From NCBI GenBank assembly GCA_027491335.1, contig JAIXWJ010000065.1, positions 1 to 64,000 on the forward strand: a stretch of 64,000 nucleotides of DNA. The letters are read 5' to 3'. This document shows positions 8,673 through 17,708 of this stretch, one piece after another (within the stretch, counting starts at the first letter, position 1; each line of letters begins with the position of its first letter). This DNA is from Actinomycetes bacterium. Lineage in GTDB: Bacteria > Actinomycetota > Acidimicrobiia > Acidimicrobiales > Ilumatobacteraceae. Under the pieces are notes generated by a model. It was not told the DNA's origin. It did not search any database and saw only the letters and a list, made by a program, of their open reading frames with translations. The position numbers and the translations under genes are program-made.

Positions 8673-9436
8673 ACCGTTGCGATCACCGGTAGGTGATCCG
8701 ATCGTCGCGACCAAACCACTGTTGGTTCGGGAACCTCGACCCGCGAGACCGTCCATTCGTTGGGTGTTAGTACATGGTCGAGACGTTGGTGCGGGGCGAC
8801 GGTCGGATTGGTGAGTCCGTTGCGGGAACGATCGGGGGCGGTGGACCACGCGTCGTGCAATCTGTCGCCGGCGAGTGCGTCCACCACCGCGGGTTCGCGA
8901 TGATCGTTCAGATCGCCCACCAGCACCGTGGGCAACTCCTGCCCGTGATCATGATCGTGATCATGGTCGCAGTCATGCGGGAATTCGGTGCGCACCAGAC
9001 CGTTCAGTTCGGACGCCTGACGAATGCGTTCCTCGGCATCGTCTCCCGAAGCCAAGTGGGTGTTCACGAGGCGAAAATCACCGGTGGGGTGTTCGATGGT
9101 GGCCCACATCGCCACCCGTCGTCGGAAGTCGGACCGTGATCGAGGGCCGGTCAGTTCGGCGTCACCGTCGTGGTTCATGGGGTCGCGCGACAGGATGGCC
9201 AGACCCTCGGCGAGGCGAGGCAGAAAACGTGAATAGCCGTTGTGCTTGAACGCCCAGACGCAGTGGTATCCGAGTTCGGTCGACAGGCGGCGTGCTTGAT
9301 GCCGTCGAACCTCCTGGAGGCCGATGACATCGGCGTCGAAAGAGGCGAGGGTGATCGCCAGGTCGTCGAGGTCGGGTCGCGCGGCGCCGTGGATGTTCCA
9401 CGACACGATGCGCAACTCGGAACGACGGTCGATCAT
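8654..9436 (-). CDS. Endonuclease/exonuclease/phosphatase (EEP) family protein
   Basis: 260 residues with the EEP catalytic set: SWNIHGA near residue 14 (metal Asn), IGLQEVRRHQ (metal Glu), LVGDLNDHREP (catalytic Asp/Asn) and a C-terminal RLDHVL...SDHLPVIATV (Asp-His pair). The substrate could be DNA, a phosphoinositide or another phosphodiester. An odd His/Asp run, CDHDHDHDHG, sits before the LVGDLND strand. The 3' end overlaps the convergent glutamine-synthetase-like gene by 19 nt. Confidence 0.85.
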   Translation of the reverse strand: MIDRRSELRIVSWNIHGAARPDLDDLAITLASFDADVIGLQEVRRHQARRLSTELGYHCVWAFKHNGYSRFLPRLAEGLAILSRDPMNHDGDAELTGPRSRSDFRRRVAMWATIEHPTGDFRLVNTHLASGDDAEERIRQASELNGLVRTEFPHDCDHDHDHDHGQELPTVLVGDLNDHREPAVVDALAGDRLHDAWSTAPDRSRNGLTNPTVAPHQRLDHVLTPNEWTVSRVEVPEPTVVWSRRSDHLPVIATVQMRSK

Positions 9437-9496
9437 GTTCCCAGTCTTGTCGGTCGGGCGGGAAGTAGCGTGGGAACCCGAACACGAAGGAGCAAC

Positions 9497-10267
9497 ATGG
9501 GACGTCTGACGGGCAAAGTGGCGGTCATCACCGGCGGGTCATCGGGTCTCGGTCGCGTGGGCGCCGAACTCTTCGCCCGCGAGGGTGCCATGGTCGTGGT
9601 GGCGGACGTGGTCGATGGCGACGAGGTCGTCGACGCGATCGATGCCGCCGGTGGCGAAGCCACGTTCGTGCGATGCGACGTGAGCGACGAGTCCTCGGTG
9701 GAGGCGGCCATGGCTCATGCCGTGGAGACTTTCGGTGGATTGCACGTGCTGTACAACAACGCGGGTGTGATGCTCAGCGAGGATGACGGCCCCACCAACA
9801 CCTCGATCGACACGTATCAGCGCACCATGGACATCAACGTGAAGGGTGTTCTGTTGGGCTGCCGATACGCCATTCCGGCGATGCTGGCCTCCGGTGGTGG
9901 ATCCATCGTGAACGTGGCCAGTTTCGTCGCGCACATGGGAGCGGCAACACCGCAGGTGGCATACACGGCGTCCAAGGGAGCGGTGCTGGCCATGACGCGA
10001 GAGATCGCGGTCATCTACGCCCGTCAGGGCATTCGCGCAAATTCGTTGTGTCCCGGACCCATCATGACTCCGATGTTGGCCAAGTTCCTGAGCGACGATG
10101 CCAAGCGCAACCGTCGTCTGGTTCACATCCCCATGGGCAGATTCGGTGATCCGATCGAGATCGCCAACGGTGCGTTGTTCCTGGCATCCGACGAGAGCAG
10201 TTGGATGACGGGGCAGTCGCTGATCATCGATGGTGGGATCACCGCCGCCTACGTCACGCCCGAATGA
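9497..10267 (+). CDS. SDR family oxidoreductase
   Basis: 256-residue classical short-chain dehydrogenase. NAD(P)-binding TGGSSGLGR near the N-terminus, NNAG, catalytic Ser region and YTASK (Tyr/Lys pair), and the C-terminal MTGQSLIIDGG. The start is ATG 9497 behind AAGGAG; the longer upstream frame lies antisense to the EEP gene. Its stop is followed at once by a convergent VOC gene. Confidence 0.88.
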   Translation: MGRLTGKVAVITGGSSGLGRVGAELFAREGAMVVVADVVDGDEVVDAIDAAGGEATFVRCDVSDESSVEAAMAHAVETFGGLHVLYNNAGVMLSEDDGPTNTSIDTYQRTMDINVKGVLLGCRYAIPAMLASGGGSIVNVASFVAHMGAATPQVAYTASKGAVLAMTREIAVIYARQGIRANSLCPGPIMTPMLAKFLSDDAKRNRRLVHIPMGRFGDPIEIANGALFLASDESSWMTGQSLIIDGGITAAYVTPE

Positions 10268-10271
10268 CGGA

Positions 10272-10931
10272 CTAGGACAGGATCACCGGCCCGTTGGCGG
10301 TGAGGATCTCGGCGTTGATCGCCGCGTGATCCGCGTAGTTGAGCGAGATCAACGACTCCTCGTCGCCGAGAACGGATTCGTCGCTCACCGCCGAGAGCAT
10401 CATGTCGATCGAACGCGGCTGCGGATGATGCAGGTCGAGTCGGACCAGAGTTCCGCCCACCTGCAAGCCGTGGGTCGGGTGCTCGGTGCGGCCCCAGTCG
10501 ATGAAGAACGGCAACACGCCGTTCTCGGGAAGGGCGCCCAAGGTCAACGTCCATTCGATCAGCACTCCGTCCAAGCGTTGACGGCTCATGGGGAGCACGT
10601 CACCGGGATCGAAACCGGCCTCGCGGGCCGCCGTCACGATGTCGGGCAGTGGCCGACGAGGGGCCGCGCACCACGCCACCAGGGCTGGCCGTTCGAGGGT
10701 GTCCACCCCGAAAGGGCGGGGAAAATCGGGGGCCGGTTGGGCGGGGTCGGGCCCCACGATCTCCAGGTACGTGCGATCGCCCAAACCGAGCAGAGCGTTG
10801 AACGTGCCCAGGCCCACGTGTGCTCCGCCGGGTTGAGGGGCCACCCCGAATCGAGCCTCGATGTCGGCCACCGTCTCGGCGAGATCGGGGGTGGCGTACA
10901 CCAGGTGGTCGATGTGAAGGAGCTTGCTCAT
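10272..10931 (-). CDS. Glyoxalase-like (VOC) domain protein
   Basis: 219 residues beginning MSKLLHIDHLVYATPDL, a common start for the glyoxalase-like group in which a substrate-recognition His sits in IDHL. It contains a YLEIVGPD strand and a ROW of conserved aromatic residues around LPFFIDWG, also typical of that group. Start ATG at 10931; a longer frame upstream would overlap the divergent dehydrogenase. No substrate can be assigned. Confidence 0.72.
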   Translation of the reverse strand: MSKLLHIDHLVYATPDLAETVADIEARFGVAPQPGGAHVGLGTFNALLGLGDRTYLEIVGPDPAQPAPDFPRPFGVDTLERPALVAWCAAPRRPLPDIVTAAREAGFDPGDVLPMSRQRLDGVLIEWTLTLGALPENGVLPFFIDWGRTEHPTHGLQVGGTLVRLDLHHPQPRSIDMMLSAVSDESVLGDEESLISLNYADHAAINAEILTANGPVILS

Positions 10932-10978
10932 GGTCAGTTGTCCATGTTGGCACCTCCGCGCCTGCCAAACTCGTGATC

Positions 10979-11914
10979 GTGCCCGAAACCTCACGTCCCG
11001 CCCCCGAAGACGCCACCGGCCCCATCCCCGTGATCGGAACCGGTCCTCGCGTCGCCTTCCTCGGTCTTGGAGTCATGGGAGCACCCATGGCCGGACATCT
11101 GTCGAAGGCCGACTATCGCATCACGGTGTACAACCGGACGGCGAAGAAAGCCTTGGCGTGGGTGGCGTTGCATCGTGGTCTGGCCAAGCCCACGCCCATC
11201 GAGGCGGTGGAGGATGCCGAGGTCGTGATGCTCTGTGTGGGCAACGATGACGACGTGCGCAGCGTGGTTCTCGGACCATCGGGTGCGTTGGCGGGCATGA
11301 AGCCCGGCTCGATCCTCGTCGATCACACCACGGCTTCGGCCGACGTGGCTCGCGAGATCGCCGCGGCGTGCGCCGAACGAGGAGTGGGATTCGTCGACGC
11401 CCCCGTGTCGGGCGGACAGGCAGGAGCCCAAAATGGCGCGCTCACGGTGATGTGCGGATGCGACGACCCGGCGGTGTTCGAAAAGGTCAAGGTGGTGATC
11501 GCTCCGTATTCGCGGGCATGCGAACTGTTGGGCGGCGTCGGTGCGGGTCAGTTGGCCAAGATGGTGAACCAAATCTGCATCGCCGGAGTCGTTCAGGGAT
11601 TGGCCGAGGGAATCAACTTCGCTCAGAAGGCCGGCCTCGACGTGGAGAAGTTGGTGAGCGTCATCGGCAAAGGTGCCGCGCAGAGCTGGCAGATGGACAA
11701 TCGTGCCGGCACCATGGCCAAAGGCGAGTTCGAGTTCGGTTTCGCCGTGGAATGGATGCGCAAGGATCTGGGCATCTGCCTCGACGAAGCCGATCGGAAC
11801 GGAGCCCGTTTGCCCATGACGGCCCTCGTCGATCAGTTCTATGCCCAGGTGATGGCCCGTGGCGGTCGCCGGTGGGACACCAGCAGCCTCGTTCATCTGT
11901 TGCAGAACGATTGA
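10979..11914 (+). CDS. NAD(P)-dependent oxidoreductase, 3-hydroxyisobutyrate dehydrogenase family
   Basis: 311 residues. Rossmann motif FLGLGVMGAPMAGHL, substrate-binding DAPVSGGQAGAQNG and catalytic Lys in GAGQLAKMVNQ are the three diagnostic motifs of beta-hydroxyacid dehydrogenases. The family oxidises 3-hydroxyisobutyrate, tartronate semialdehyde or related acids, and the exact substrate is not clear. GTG 10979 gives an N-terminal extension of about 24 residues before the Rossmann strand. GTG 10973 is also in frame. Confidence 0.85.
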   Translation: MPETSRPAPEDATGPIPVIGTGPRVAFLGLGVMGAPMAGHLSKADYRITVYNRTAKKALAWVALHRGLAKPTPIEAVEDAEVVMLCVGNDDDVRSVVLGPSGALAGMKPGSILVDHTTASADVAREIAAACAERGVGFVDAPVSGGQAGAQNGALTVMCGCDDPAVFEKVKVVIAPYSRACELLGGVGAGQLAKMVNQICIAGVVQGLAEGINFAQKAGLDVEKLVSVIGKGAAQSWQMDNRAGTMAKGEFEFGFAVEWMRKDLGICLDEADRNGARLPMTALVDQFYAQVMARGGRRWDTSSLVHLLQND

Positions 11915-11982
11915 GTGGTCGTCTCCATCGTCTTCGATCGGCGACGGCGATCTAGTCTGCTGTTGCGAATGGGGGTGAGGTG

Positions 11983-13239
11983 ATGGGGGACGTGCGTGAG
12001 GGGTCGGACACGAATTCCACGTCGGTGAACACACCGCGTCGGCGATTGGAGCTCATGGCCGAGCGGACGATCGCCCACAACAAGGCGGGAACCACCCACC
12101 TGACCGATTCGCCCACCACCATTCCCGCGTCGAACTATCACGATCCCGAACGTTGGCGTCGCGAGGTCGATCTCATCTTCAAGCGGGTTCCGTTGCTTCT
12201 GGCGACGTCGGCCGAGATCAAGGATGCCAACACCTACAGGGCCATCGAAGTGGCCGGAATGCCGGTGTTGATCGTGCGCGGATCCGATGGCGTGGCACGA
12301 GCTTTCGTCAACATGTGCAGCCATCGCGGCGCGATGTTGGTGGACGAGGGAGTGGGTGAGGCTCGTCGATTCGCCTGTCCGTATCACAACTGGGTGTACG
12401 ACCAGCGCGGCGAATTGGTCGGTATGTACAAGCAGGAAGAATTCGGTGCGGTGGACACGTCCTGTTTGTCGCTCACCGATCTGCCACTGATCGAACGTGC
12501 GGGCTTGATCTGGGTGACGTTGAACCCGAGCTTCGCGATGGATCCGGACGCGTTCCTGGCGGGATACGACGAATTGTTGGAGTTCTGTCGGTTCGCCGAG
12601 ATGAATCACTTCGGGTCGCGACGTCTGCTCGGGCCCAACTGGAAGATTTCGTTCGACGGGTACGTGGACTTCTATCACCTGCCGATTTTGCACAAGAACA
12701 CCTTCGGTCCCGATTTTCCGAGCGACGCGCTCTTTCATCGTGTGGGTCCGCATCAGCGCGTCACCGGCCCTCGTGGCAACTGGGCGAAACTGGAGAATCG
12801 CTCGCCCGATCAATGGCCCGAGTCCATCCTCATTGGCGGAGTGTGGAGCATCTTTCCGCACGCATCCATCGCGGGTTTCGACGTGGGGGAGCACAAGGTG
12901 TACCAAGTGGCCCGCATCTTCCCCGGCGCCACGGCCGAGGAGTCCGTCACGTATCTGGATTTCATCTCCACCGCCCCGAGGACGCCCGACATGATCGCGG
13001 CCATCGACAAACAGATCGCGTTTCTCGAGATGGTGGTGCGAGACGAGGACTACGCCACCGGCTTGAAGATCCAACGCACCGTCATGACCGGTGCCAAGAC
13101 CGAGTTCGTCTTCGGTCGCAACGAGGGTGGTGCGCAGTACGTGCACGGCTGGATCGATGCCATCCTCGACACACCGAACGAGGATCTGTCGGATCTCTTT
13201 CGGAGCGGGGTCGACGTGGCCCGCATCGTGAACCCCTGA
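11983..13239 (+). CDS. Rieske 2Fe-2S ring-hydroxylating oxygenase, alpha subunit type
   Basis: 418 residues. Rieske domain with CSHRGAML then CPYHNWVYD (C-x-H and C-x2-H cluster ligands). The catalytic domain carries NWKISFDGYVDFYHLPILH, giving the H-x4-H mononuclear iron ligands. Such enzymes hydroxylate or demethylate aromatic, steroid or amine substrates with a reductase partner; no ferredoxin or reductase gene is adjacent. ATG 11983 was preferred to the overlapping GTG 11980 because GGGGG at 11971-11975 is then spaced 7 nt. It is followed by an F420-type enzyme on the same strand. Confidence 0.9.
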   Translation: MGDVREGSDTNSTSVNTPRRRLELMAERTIAHNKAGTTHLTDSPTTIPASNYHDPERWRREVDLIFKRVPLLLATSAEIKDANTYRAIEVAGMPVLIVRGSDGVARAFVNMCSHRGAMLVDEGVGEARRFACPYHNWVYDQRGELVGMYKQEEFGAVDTSCLSLTDLPLIERAGLIWVTLNPSFAMDPDAFLAGYDELLEFCRFAEMNHFGSRRLLGPNWKISFDGYVDFYHLPILHKNTFGPDFPSDALFHRVGPHQRVTGPRGNWAKLENRSPDQWPESILIGGVWSIFPHASIAGFDVGEHKVYQVARIFPGATAEESVTYLDFISTAPRTPDMIAAIDKQIAFLEMVVRDEDYATGLKIQRTVMTGAKTEFVFGRNEGGAQYVHGWIDAILDTPNEDLSDLFRSGVDVARIVNP

Positions 13240-13294
13240 GTGTTCGTGTGGCGGGTCAACCGCCGGCGACGTCGGACGTGAGAGAATCGAGGCC

Positions 13295-14206
13295 ATGACC
13301 GGCGTCGGACTTTGCCTTCCTCAACTCGGACCACACGTCACCGTCGAGGTGGTGGCCGAGTTCGCTCGGCGCGCCGACGAATTGGGGTACTCGGGACTAT
13401 GGGTGCAGGACCACTTCATGTACCCGCTCGCGCCGGAGCGCGGCTATGGCGCCAAGGATGTGCTCCCTCCGGATCAGTACAAGTCCGTGTGGGCGCCAAC
13501 GGAGACCCTCGCGTTCGTGGCCGGTATCACCAAGAACGTCGCGCTGGGCACGAGCATCCTGGTGGCCGGCAATCATTGGCCGGTTCCGTTGGCGCAGCGC
13601 CTGGCCACGATCGATCAGATGTCCCGAGGGCGACTGATCGTGGGTTTGGGTGTGGGCTGGAGCCCCGAGGAACACGTGGCCGCGGGCACCGACGTCACCG
13701 AGCGCGGACGACGCATGGATGATTTCGTTCCGACGATGTTGGCCTGCTGGGGGCCCGACCCGGTGTCCCACGACAGCGATTTCTTCTCGGTTCCCGAATC
13801 ATGTGTGAATCCCAAACCGTTCGGCGGCCGTCGCCCGAAGTTGTTGAGCGGTATGTGGTCGGCGCAGGGTCTCGAACGCACCGCACGATGGTTCGACGCA
13901 TGGAATCCGGCCGGCTTGCCCGTGGGCAAGGTGCAAAAGATGGTGGCTTCGATGGACGCCAAGCGGCCCGCCGGACGTCCCGGCCTCGAGGTGTACTACC
14001 GATCCTTCGTGCAGGCGCCGAACGGTCCGGCTCCGGCCGATGGCGACAACATGGCCGCGCTCGTCGCCGACGCGGTGGCGACGCGCGAGGCGGGTTTCGC
14101 CGACCTGTGCTTGGAGCACAACTTCTGGTCGAGCATTCAGTCACCCGATGACTGGTTGGCGATTCCCGACCGGTTCTTGCCGGTTCTGGAGGCCGCTCGC
14201 GGCTGA
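13295..14206 (+). CDS. LLM-class F420-dependent oxidoreductase
   Basis: 303-residue luciferase-like TIM barrel. Markers: GLCLPQLGPHVTVEVV at the start, GLWVQDHF, the non-prolyl cis region near ALGTSILVAGNHWPVPLAQ and RGRLIVGLGVGWSPEE, all characteristic of actinobacterial F420 enzymes. It probably carries out hydride transfer to or from F420H2 on an unknown organic substrate. It is the last gene before the convergent aco operon, with a gap of only 7 nt. Confidence 0.85.
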   Translation: MTGVGLCLPQLGPHVTVEVVAEFARRADELGYSGLWVQDHFMYPLAPERGYGAKDVLPPDQYKSVWAPTETLAFVAGITKNVALGTSILVAGNHWPVPLAQRLATIDQMSRGRLIVGLGVGWSPEEHVAAGTDVTERGRRMDDFVPTMLACWGPDPVSHDSDFFSVPESCVNPKPFGGRRPKLLSGMWSAQGLERTARWFDAWNPAGLPVGKVQKMVASMDAKRPAGRPGLEVYYRSFVQAPNGPAPADGDNMAALVADAVATREAGFADLCLEHNFWSSIQSPDDWLAIPDRFLPVLEAARG

Positions 14207-14213
14207 GGTCGTC

Positions 14214-15653
14214 TCAGATCGCGGAGTTCAGCGCTGCGGGATCCGCCAACAAGTCGACGATCGACTTGCAGAACTGGGCCGCCGGTGCGCCATCGAACAC
14301 GCGATGGTCCCACGTGAGGCTGAGCGTCATGCGCTTGGAGGTGGCGGGCTTTCCCTTGGAATTCAGCACCACTTCGTCGCGCAGTCGGCCGACGCCGAGA
14401 ATGGCCGAGTTCGGAGGATTGATGACCGGAGTGAATCCGTCCACGCCGAACATGCCCAGGGTGCTCACAGAGAAGGTGCCACCCTCGAGTTCCGTGAGCG
14501 CCAACTTGCCCTCGCGGGCCGCCGACGACAATCGCTTGGTTTCATCGGCCAGTCCGGGCAAATCGAGTGACAGGGTGTTCTTGATCACCGGCACGATGAG
14601 GCCTTCGTCGAGAGCCACGGCCATGCTCACGTGCACCTCGGGCAATAGCGCGATTCCTTCATCGACGACCTGAGAGTTCACGATGGGGTGCAGACGCAAC
14701 GCGCGAGCACAGGCGGCGATGACGTAGTCGGTGAAGCCGGGAAGGGTGGCGCCGCCCGCGGCCTTGCGCGCCTCGCGGTCGGCGACGACGGCGTCGAGGT
14801 CGGCGTCCATGTGCAGCGTGAGTTGCGCCGTGTCCCGAAGGCTGGAGTGCATGCGCTTGGCGATGGTGCCGCGCATGCCGGTTAGCTTCTTCATCGAGCT
14901 CGGGGGCTGTGATGCCGGCGCGAGTGGCTGCGCCGTCGACGTGGATCCTGACGCTTGTTGTGCCGAGCCTGTTTGTATCGGCGCTGATTGAGTCGATGTC
15001 AGTCGCGCCCGCACCCAAGCCGCCACACCATCACGCGTCACGCGACCATCGGCGGGATCGTAGGGAACGAGAGACAAATCGACACCGAGCAGTTCGGCCA
15101 ACTGACGCGCGGCGGCGGTGGCCAACACATGTCCGGTCGAGGACACGATCGGAGCGACGACCGGAGCGACGTTCAGCGACGTCGTCGGCGCGTTGCGCAC
15201 ATCGACCGAAGTGACCCGACCGTTGGGTCCGGTGCCAACGATGGTGGTGGGATCGATTCCTCTTTCCCGGGCCACACGGCGCGCGTTGGGCGAGACGAAC
15301 ACTCGACCATCGGTCGAACGAGCGCTGGTTGCCACCGGTGTCGTGGTCGCGGCAGGTGCCTGGGCGATGGGCGCCGAAGTGGTGGACGTCGGGGCCGCCG
15401 CAGTAGGGGGCTTTTCGCCGTCGGCGAGCAGGAAGCCAATGATCGCGCCACACGGGAAGGTGTCTCCGACGAGTGCGGTGCGGTGCAAAACACCCGCGGC
15501 CGGTGACTCCACGTCACTTTCCACTTTGTCGGTCTCGATGCGCAACACCGCCATGCCCGCGGTGATGGTCGCACCATCCTCCACGAGCCACTCGAGGATC
15601 GTTCCTTCCTCCATGGTGAGGCCGAGTTTGGGCATGATGAATTCAGTGGCCAT
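14214..15653 (-). CDS. acoC: Dihydrolipoamide acetyltransferase (E2) of an acetoin/2-oxoacid dehydrogenase complex
   Basis: 479 residues. The lipoyl domain has the lipoylated Lys43 in IETDKVES. After an Ala/Thr/Pro linker, two peripheral-subunit-binding-like segments appear, at about residues 118-153 (SPNARRVARERGID...GPNGRV) and 175-214 (ATAAARQLAELLGVD...DGRVTRDGV); most E2s have one. The catalytic domain from about residue 255 carries DHRVFDGAPAAQF, with His450 and Asp454 forming HxxxDG. It transfers the acyl group from lipoate to CoA. The first 11 nt overlap the end of acoX, indicating translational coupling. Confidence 0.9.
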   Translation of the reverse strand: MATEFIMPKLGLTMEEGTILEWLVEDGATITAGMAVLRIETDKVESDVESPAAGVLHRTALVGDTFPCGAIIGFLLADGEKPPTAAAPTSTTSAPIAQAPAATTTPVATSARSTDGRVFVSPNARRVARERGIDPTTIVGTGPNGRVTSVDVRNAPTTSLNVAPVVAPIVSSTGHVLATAAARQLAELLGVDLSLVPYDPADGRVTRDGVAAWVRARLTSTQSAPIQTGSAQQASGSTSTAQPLAPASQPPSSMKKLTGMRGTIAKRMHSSLRDTAQLTLHMDADLDAVVADREARKAAGGATLPGFTDYVIAACARALRLHPIVNSQVVDEGIALLPEVHVSMAVALDEGLIVPVIKNTLSLDLPGLADETKRLSSAAREGKLALTELEGGTFSVSTLGMFGVDGFTPVINPPNSAILGVGRLRDEVVLNSKGKPATSKRMTLSLTWDHRVFDGAPAAQFCKSIVDLLADPAALNSAI

Positions 15654-16710
15654 GTTGGTCCCCGTCCGTTGTCGATTGTGTTCGCTCGTCGAATCGTTGA
15701 TCGCGCGCGGCGATGTTCAGAGTGGCCTCCACGTCGATGAGCAATGGTCCGCTCTGGTCGACACGAACGTTCACGCGACCGCGTTCGCTCACCGGAACAT
15801 CACGCTCGCCGTCGAAGGCCAACACGCACTTGCCGACGATCTCGACGTTCTCGCCCAGAGCGAGTGGGCGCACCTCGGCGATTTCGAGCGTGGTGAAGGA
15901 ACCCGGCGCCAGTGGAACTCGCACCCGTCGGCCATCACCGAAGCCCAGACGAACGAGCACTCCGCCATCTTCCCAACGGTCGACCGGATGAACGCGCCCG
16001 GCGATGCTCGACAGACCGGTGCTGGCCGGAGTGGCCACGGCCGCCACCACGGCGCGAACGGTGTTCGGGTCACGAACCGCGCGCGCTCCCACGAACTGCG
16101 CATCGATGAAGGCCAGATCGACGAGGGCCAAATCGTCGCGCGAGACGTGACGTTCTTCGTCGCCGTCGAGAACGACGTCGTCGATACGCACCGTGACGCG
16201 CTTCGACCGTCGTCCGACCCGAGCGATGTCCACGTGTCCCGAGGCCACCAGGGCCGCGGCGGCTCCGGCCGAGGTTCCGTCGATGGCGCTGGGGTAGACG
16301 TTGTTGGTGCCCGTGGAGATGGCGATCAATGGCGCGTCGGGCCATCCGAGGGCCACGTCGCGTGCGGTGCCATCGCCACCGAGGGCGATCACGGCTCCGA
16401 CTTGTTCCTTCCAGAATCGGCGCGCCGCGGCGATGGTGTCGAAGCGCGATCCGGTCAACGGTTCATCGACGATTTCGATCGTGCATTCCCCGTGGGGGCC
16501 GTTCAGGTCGAGGCCATCCGCCGCACGTTCGGCCAAGCGATGCCGATCGGGCATCAGCAAAATGCGAGTGGCCCCGGACTCCGCGGCGGCGACGATCGCG
16601 CGTCGCACGATGCCCACCTTCGTGACATCGGAGGTGTGGGTGGCCGGGGTCACCAATCGTCGGATGTCCTTGCCCGCATTGGGGTTGACGATGATGCCGA
16701 CGGTGGCCAT
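15643..16710 (-). CDS. acoX: AcoX-like ATP-NAD-kinase-fold protein
   Basis: 355 residues. IIVNPNAGKDIRR at the N-terminus and the ALGGDGTARDVA nucleotide-binding motif (GGDGT) place it in the ATP-NAD kinase/diacylglycerol-kinase fold. Position between E1 beta and E2 of an acetoin-type complex is the known setting of acoX, whose biochemical role is unresolved. The start is ATG 16710, 8 nt after acoB; the longer frame upstream runs antisense-like through acoB and lacks domain similarity. Confidence 0.85.
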   Translation of the reverse strand: MATVGIIVNPNAGKDIRRLVTPATHTSDVTKVGIVRRAIVAAAESGATRILLMPDRHRLAERAADGLDLNGPHGECTIEIVDEPLTGSRFDTIAAARRFWKEQVGAVIALGGDGTARDVALGWPDAPLIAISTGTNNVYPSAIDGTSAGAAAALVASGHVDIARVGRRSKRVTVRIDDVVLDGDEERHVSRDDLALVDLAFIDAQFVGARAVRDPNTVRAVVAAVATPASTGLSSIAGRVHPVDRWEDGGVLVRLGFGDGRRVRVPLAPGSFTTLEIAEVRPLALGENVEIVGKCVLAFDGERDVPVSERGRVNVRVDQSGPLLIDVEATLNIAARDQRFDERTQSTTDGDQHGH

Positions 16711-16718
16711 GGGGACGA

Positions 16719-17708
16719 TCAGACGCGGGCCATGACATCCCGGACGCCCTGGACGATGGTCTTGGCGTTCGGGATGTAGTGCTGTTCGAGAGCGGGGCTG
16801 AAAGGAACCGGTGAGAACGGCGCTCCGATGCGCGTGACGGGCGCATCCAGGTAATCGAAGGCGAGCTCTTGGATCTGCGAGGCGATCTCGCCGCCGAGGC
16901 CGCCGAATCGAACGGCCTCGTGCACCACCACCGCATGGTTCGTCTTCTTGACCGAGGACACGATGAGGTCGGTGTCGAGAGGCTGAAGCGTGCGAGGGTC
17001 GATGATCTCGCAGTCGATGCCGTCCTTGGCCAGTTCCTCGGCGGCGAGGAGCGCCTCGTTGGCCATGCGGGCGTACGCGACGATCGTGACGTCGTTGCCC
17101 GGTCGCAGGATGTTGCCTTTGCCGAGGGGGATCGAGTAGCTCTCCTCGGGCACGTGTCCGGTCATGCCCAGCAGACGCTTGTGCTTGATCATGACGGTCG
17201 GGTTGTTCTCCTGGATGCAGGCGGTCATGAGCCCCTTCATGTCGTAGGGGTTCGACGGCATGACCACCTTGAGGCCCGGGATATGGCACAGCAACGCCTC
17301 GAGCGACTGACTGTGTTGCGCGGCGGCCGACAAGCCACCTCCACCGGCGGTGGTGATGGTGAGCGGCAGAACCGCGTCTCCGCCGAACATGTACTTCAGC
17401 TTGGCCGCCTGGTTCACGATCTGGTCGAGGGCCACGCAAATGAAGTCCATGAACATCAGGTCGACGATCGGACGCAATCCCGTGACCGCCGCTCCGACTC
17501 CGAGGCCGACGATGGCCTGTTCGCTGATGGGGGTGTCGACGACTCGGTCGGCTCCGAACTTGGCTTGCAGACCTCCGAACGTTCCGAACACGCCACCGAA
17601 GGCACCGATGTCTTCTCCGGCACAAAAGACATTGGGGTCGGCTTCCATTTGCTGCTTGACGGCCTCGTTGAACGCCATCACGTAAGCGAGTTTGCGTTCG
17701 TCGGCCAT
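16719..17708 (-). CDS. acoB: Acetoin/2-oxoacid dehydrogenase E1 component, beta subunit
   Basis: 329 residues beginning MADERKLAYVMAFNEAVKQQ. It contains the transketolase-type pyrimidine-binding region (GEDIGAFGGVFG, DTPISEQAIVGLGVG) and the C-terminal transketolase domain with DLRTL-like IIDPRTLQPLD and VVVHEAVRFGG. With AcoA it forms the alpha2beta2 thiamine-diphosphate decarboxylase that acylates the lipoyl group of E2. Its ATG overlaps the acoA TGA by one base (TGATG), so translation is coupled. Confidence 0.93.
   Translation of the reverse strand: MADERKLAYVMAFNEAVKQQMEADPNVFCAGEDIGAFGGVFGTFGGLQAKFGADRVVDTPISEQAIVGLGVGAAVTGLRPIVDLMFMDFICVALDQIVNQAAKLKYMFGGDAVLPLTITTAGGGGLSAAAQHSQSLEALLCHIPGLKVVMPSNPYDMKGLMTACIQENNPTVMIKHKRLLGMTGHVPEESYSIPLGKGNILRPGNDVTIVAYARMANEALLAAEELAKDGIDCEIIDPRTLQPLDTDLIVSSVKKTNHAVVVHEAVRFGGLGGEIASQIQELAFDYLDAPVTRIGAPFSPVPFSPALEQHYIPNAKTIVQGVRDVMARV

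Noticed and set aside
15643-17625. A 660-residue reading frame on the minus strand
   Set aside because: Only the last 355 residues (AcoX) show a protein family; the rest is antisense-like low-complexity Arg/His sequence overlapping acoB in another frame.
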